Assembly: GCA_038150305.1 (NCBI GenBank) | Contig: JAYOTG010000034.1 | Coordinates: forward strand, 1-16,744 | Reading direction: 5' to 3' | Length of the DNA stretch: 16,744 nucleotides | DNA from: MGIIa-L3 sp038150305 | GTDB lineage: Archaea; Thermoplasmatota; Poseidoniia; Poseidoniales; Poseidoniaceae | In this document: in pieces, positions 14,232 through 16,744 of the stretch | Layout: the number at the start of each line of letters is the position of its first letter | How positions within the stretch are numbered: the stretch's first letter is position 1 | Made by a program: the position numbers and the translations under genes | Notes under the pieces: generated by a model | Told to the model about the DNA's origin: nothing | The model's input: only the letters and a program-made list of their open reading frames with translations | The model's database searches: none

Positions 14232-15791
14232 ATGGCAAACGCGCTCGGTGAGCGGGACATCCCCTTCGTGCTGATTGGCGTCAGCGCCGTGACAGTGTTG
14301 CTTGTGACGTGGTGGTCCGAGTGGTACTGGGCCTTGCTCGCCGTGGCCGCCATCGTCGGCGGTGGTTTCCTGTGGAGCCGCGTGCTCGGTCGAGCCGACC
14401 AGCCGACGCCCGATGTGATGTCCGCTGAACCCGGGTTCATGCGTGGCGCTGGAACGGCTGAGGAGCCCTACGTGCTGCGAAGTTCCCGCATGGTCCCGCC
14501 CGGTGGGATGGTGCAGTCCGAGGAGATTATCCGCATCGCTCACCTGGTGCCCGGCAGCCTCGTGCGCATCCGTGACGCCAACGAAGACGCCAACCTTGGG
14601 CGCTTCAGCGCCGTGACCGCCGAGGGCGACGCACCGCCAAGCCTCGACCTCAAGGCCGACTTGGAGGGCAACATCGCCTTCCGCTTGGTGTTCAACGACA
14701 GCGCCCAAATGACGCTTGAAGGCGGTTCGTGCACCTTCGACGGGCGCGTGGGCCGCGAAGAAGTCCGCGTGCATTGGGAAGCCCACCTCAAGGAGGACCG
14801 CGCGTACGTCGAAGCCCTTGCGGCTTTCGAGTCCAATCAGGTGCGCCGCACCGGTGAGCGTGCGTCCATCATGGCCCGCTACGAAGCGGACATCGCCGCC
14901 GCGGCCGAGTCGAAGGACAAGGACAAGCTCGAGGCCAAGGCACGTGACGCACGCGCCGAGTCCGAGGAGGCCATCGTGGAGGAGGAGCGCGTGGAGCGCG
15001 CCGCCCTCGACGAATTGATGGCCACGTCCCGCGAAGCCGCGGCCGCCACCGCGGCCGAGGTCGAAGCCGAAATGGACGAAATGGTCGAAGCGGCGAAGGC
15101 CAAGCAGGTCGAACAGGAACTCATGCTTGAGGAAGCACGGGCCTTCGAGGAGGCCGAAGCGGCCGCCCGCGAGGAGGCCAAGGCGCTCAAGCAGGCCCAG
15201 AAGGCCCTCAAGCGCGCCGAGCGCCAAGCCGAGGCCGAAGCCGCGGCGGCCGAGGCCGAAGCCGGGGCGGAGAACGGTAGCGAGGAATCGCCGAGTGAGC
15301 CTACCGAGGGCCTCGATGAACTGGCAGAGGAAACCCTCCGCGCCGACAAGGAAGAGCGCATTGAGCGCGAGATCGCTGAGCAGGAGGACACCGAATCCGA
15401 CGCCGATGAGGCTGAGGCCGCAGAAGAGCCTGAGCCCGAAGCTGAGGCGGCAGAGGAGCAGGAGCCCGTCGAGGATGAGCCCGAGGCTGAATCCGAGGCG
15501 ACGCCTGAACCGGAGCCCAAGGTCGAAGCCGAGGACGAGCCGGCCGAGGAAGCGGCATCTGAACCGGAGCCTGAGGACGAGGCCGAACCCGCTCCGGCTT
15601 CCGAGCACGAATTGACCGACCTCAAGGGCGTCGGGCCCGCGATGGCGGCGAAACTCAACGCCGAGGGCGTCATGACCGTGGCCGACCTGGCCGGTCTGGA
15701 CGACGAAGGCCGTGGTCGTGTCGGTGATGCCGTCGGTGCGGCCAACAAGATCGATGCGTGGTGCGAACAAGCGCAGGCATGGACCTCGTAG
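14232..15791 (+). CDS. Two-helix membrane protein with shared juxtamembrane domain, acidic rod and HhH (519 residues)
   Basis: Two hydrophobic helices at the N-terminus (about residues 11-28 and 32-50, 'PFVLIGVSAVTVLLV' and 'WALLAVAAIVGGGFLW') suggest a membrane hairpin with both ends in the cytosol. There is no ectodomain. The shared domain follows (about 68-186; 'RGAGTAEEPYVL', 'LGRFSAV', a GG pair, 'VRVHWEAHL'). Next is a long Ala/Glu-rich helix (about 190-375), then a very acidic Pro/Glu-rich linker (about 376-457). A divergent HhH domain (458-519) has 'DLKGVGPAMAAKLNAEG' and lacks the FFPGRVKRDEW motif. It starts 34 bases after gene 2, so the two are probably co-transcribed. It may be a small membrane partner joining the tails of the two giants through the common domain (inference). 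No catalytic motif is visible. Confidence 0.9.
   Translation: MANALGERDIPFVLIGVSAVTVLLVTWWSEWYWALLAVAAIVGGGFLWSRVLGRADQPTPDVMSAEPGFMRGAGTAEEPYVLRSSRMVPPGGMVQSEEIIRIAHLVPGSLVRIRDANEDANLGRFSAVTAEGDAPPSLDLKADLEGNIAFRLVFNDSAQMTLEGGSCTFDGRVGREEVRVHWEAHLKEDRAYVEALAAFESNQVRRTGERASIMARYEADIAAAAESKDKDKLEAKARDARAESEEAIVEEERVERAALDELMATSREAAAATAAEVEAEMDEMVEAAKAKQVEQELMLEEARAFEEAEAAAREEAKALKQAQKALKRAERQAEAEAAAAEAEAGAENGSEESPSEPTEGLDELAEETLRADKEERIEREIAEQEDTESDADEAEAAEEPEPEAEAAEEQEPVEDEPEAESEATPEPEPKVEAEDEPAEEAASEPEPEDEAEPAPASEHELTDLKGVGPAMAAKLNAEGVMTVADLAGLDDEGRGRVGDAVGAANKIDAWCEQAQAWTS
14433..14790 (+). other. Juxtamembrane domain shared by genes 1-3, copy 3
   Basis: This is the most diverged copy. 'GAGTAEEPYVL' opens it, then 'LGRFS', 'FRLVFNDSAQM', 'EGGSCTF' and 'VRVHWEAHL'. 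It sits directly after the second membrane helix, as in the other two proteins. Confidence 0.68.
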
Positions 15792-15795
15792 GTGA
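15790..15795 (+). promoter_or_regulatory. Shine-Dalgarno site for gene 4, overlapping the gene 3 stop
   Basis: AGGTGA begins inside the TAG stop of gene 3 (15789-15791) and lies six bases before the ATG at 15802. This overlap supports translational linkage of genes 3 and 4. Confidence 0.65.
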
Positions 15796-15801
15796 GCGAA
15801 G

Positions 15802-16744
15802 ATGCGGGCGCAGCGGTTCCGAGCTGTGCTGCTGTCCGTGCTGATGATTTCGCTTGCCCAGACCGCCTACATCGAAGCCTACCGAGGATGGCAGCCGCCC
15901 GTTGAACTCAACGAGGAGGACGAGCAGGACGTGCGGCGTGTTGCTTCTCCGTCGGTGTGCGCTGCGACCGCTCGGACCAGCGGAACGGCGATTCACGTTG
16001 ACGTGTCCCAAGGTGACGACACCTATCCAGGCACTGCCACCTGTCCCAGAGCCAGCCTTGGCGCCGCAGTGACCTTGGCGGCAAGCGAGTCGGCATCCAA
16101 TCCCGAAATCGTCCTCCATGCCGGCCTGTACCACGAGGCCGTGAGCGTCACCAACCTCGACAACCTGCTCATTCGGGCGGCTGACGGCGAGCGCGTGGTG
16201 CTGGACGGTACCCGCAGCATCACCGATGATCTCGGTGGCGTTTGGGGTTCTGCCGATAGCGATGGTATCCAAGAAGTGACCTTGACCGAGGACGGCTGGC
16301 AGTTGTTCCTTGCGTACGAAGAGCAGGTGCCTGCTCGATGGCCGAACGCACAATTCTCCGATGAGACGGTGTTCAACCGGTCGTACTGGGCGGAAGGCAC
16401 CTTGACCGGTTCAAACAACGCCTACACGAAAGGTTGGCTGACCGATGCTGGGCCGGAGGCGGGTGTCCACACTGGCCTCAACGAGACGGTCAATGCGTCG
16501 GGACTCGATCCTGTTGGCGCGATTGCGGTCATGAACTTGGGTTCCTTCCGCAGCAACAGCCGCATCATCACCGATTGGAATCCAAACAACGGCACCTTCG
16601 CCTACGACGGCGACGGTGTTGGGTGGAAGACCAAGCATCACGCCTACTTCTTGGAAGGCAAGCGCGAACTCATCGACCAGGACGGCGAATGGTGGTTCAA
16701 CAACACGAACAACCGACTGCACTACAAGAGCCCCTCAGGCCAGG
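15802..16744 (+). CDS. Secreted right-handed beta-helix protein, 3' partial
   Basis: The frame is open from the ATG at 15802 to the window edge (314 codons). The N-terminus 'MRAQRFRAVLLSVLMISLAQ' is a signal peptide with a basic start. About residues 64-135 match the opening of pectate-lyase-like parallel beta-helix proteins: 'IHVDVSQGDDTYPGT', an ASLGAAV segment, 'IVLHAGLYHEAV' and 'LLIRAADGERVVLDGT'. Further on, 'GWQLFLAYEEQVPARWPNA' and 'GEWWFNNTNNRLHYKSP' also recur in large secreted beta-helix proteins. That fold is common in polysaccharide lyases and hydrolases and in adhesins. The catalytic region is not reached, so no reaction can be assigned. It lies ten bases after gene 3. Whether it has its own membrane anchor and cytosolic tail like genes 1 and 2 depends on sequence beyond the window. 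Confidence 0.85.
   Translation, partial: MRAQRFRAVLLSVLMISLAQTAYIEAYRGWQPPVELNEEDEQDVRRVASPSVCAATARTSGTAIHVDVSQGDDTYPGTATCPRASLGAAVTLAASESASNPEIVLHAGLYHEAVSVTNLDNLLIRAADGERVVLDGTRSITDDLGGVWGSADSDGIQEVTLTEDGWQLFLAYEEQVPARWPNAQFSDETVFNRSYWAEGTLTGSNNAYTKGWLTDAGPEAGVHTGLNETVNASGLDPVGAIAVMNLGSFRSNSRIITDWNPNNGTFAYDGDGVGWKTKHHAYFLEGKRELIDQDGEWWFNNTNNRLHYKSPSGQ

Noticed and set aside
12767..14440. Long minus-strand open frame opposite the HhH and linker part of gene 2
   Set aside because: It is a shadow of GC-rich codon use. The + strand carries clear paired HhH motifs conserved at the protein level with synonymous differences.
14112..15770. Long minus-strand open frame opposite gene 3
   Set aside because: It covers the whole of gene 3, which has a Shine-Dalgarno site, membrane helices and a domain shared with its neighbours.

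Overview
The window looks like archaeal DNA, most likely a planktonic marine Thermoplasmatota lineage (Marine Group II / Candidatus Poseidoniales type). This rests on architecture: giant Asp-rich surface proteins built from putative-Ig (He_PIG-like), thrombospondin-type-3-like, RCC1-like and VCBS/FG-GAP-like modules, many N-x-S/T sequons, and cytosolic Ala/Glu/Lys rods ending in helix-hairpin-helix (HhH) domains. Two start sites have prokaryotic Shine-Dalgarno sequences. The lineage is an inference from protein style; no marker gene is present.

Layout: everything is on the + strand and nearly all of it is coding. (1) 2-4372 is the 3' part of a giant surface protein: Ig/TSP3 ectodomain, one membrane helix, a juxtamembrane beta-domain, a rod with an 11-residue period, a phage-tail-like beta insert and one C-terminal HhH. 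(2) 4373-4522 is the only sizeable intergenic stretch. It holds a strong hairpin just after the stop and a weak promoter-like element. (3) 4523-14197 encodes a protein of about 3,224 residues. It carries three beta-propeller regions (RCC1 x5, VCBS x7, RCC1 x7), each apparently inserted into a split Ig domain, then alternating Ig/TSP3 modules, one membrane helix, the same juxtamembrane domain and three HhH domains. (4) 14232-15791 encodes a 519-residue two-helix membrane protein with the same juxtamembrane domain, an acidic Ala/Glu-rich helix and one divergent HhH. (5) 15802 to the window end is the 5' part of a secreted right-handed beta-helix protein.

Genes 2-4 look like one operon (34- and 10-base gaps, Shine-Dalgarno sites before genes 3 and 4). 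Gene 1 is a co-oriented paralogue of gene 2. Three consecutive genes share 'membrane helix - GxGT/PFVL domain - charged helix - HhH' on the side predicted to be cytosolic. I read this as an envelope-spanning assembly: repeat-rich calcium-binding ectodomains outside, and a shared coupling domain plus potential DNA- or protein-binding HhH tails inside. A chromosome-to-envelope tether is a hypothesis only. The best candidates for something undescribed are this shared intracellular arrangement and the propellers nested in Ig domains.
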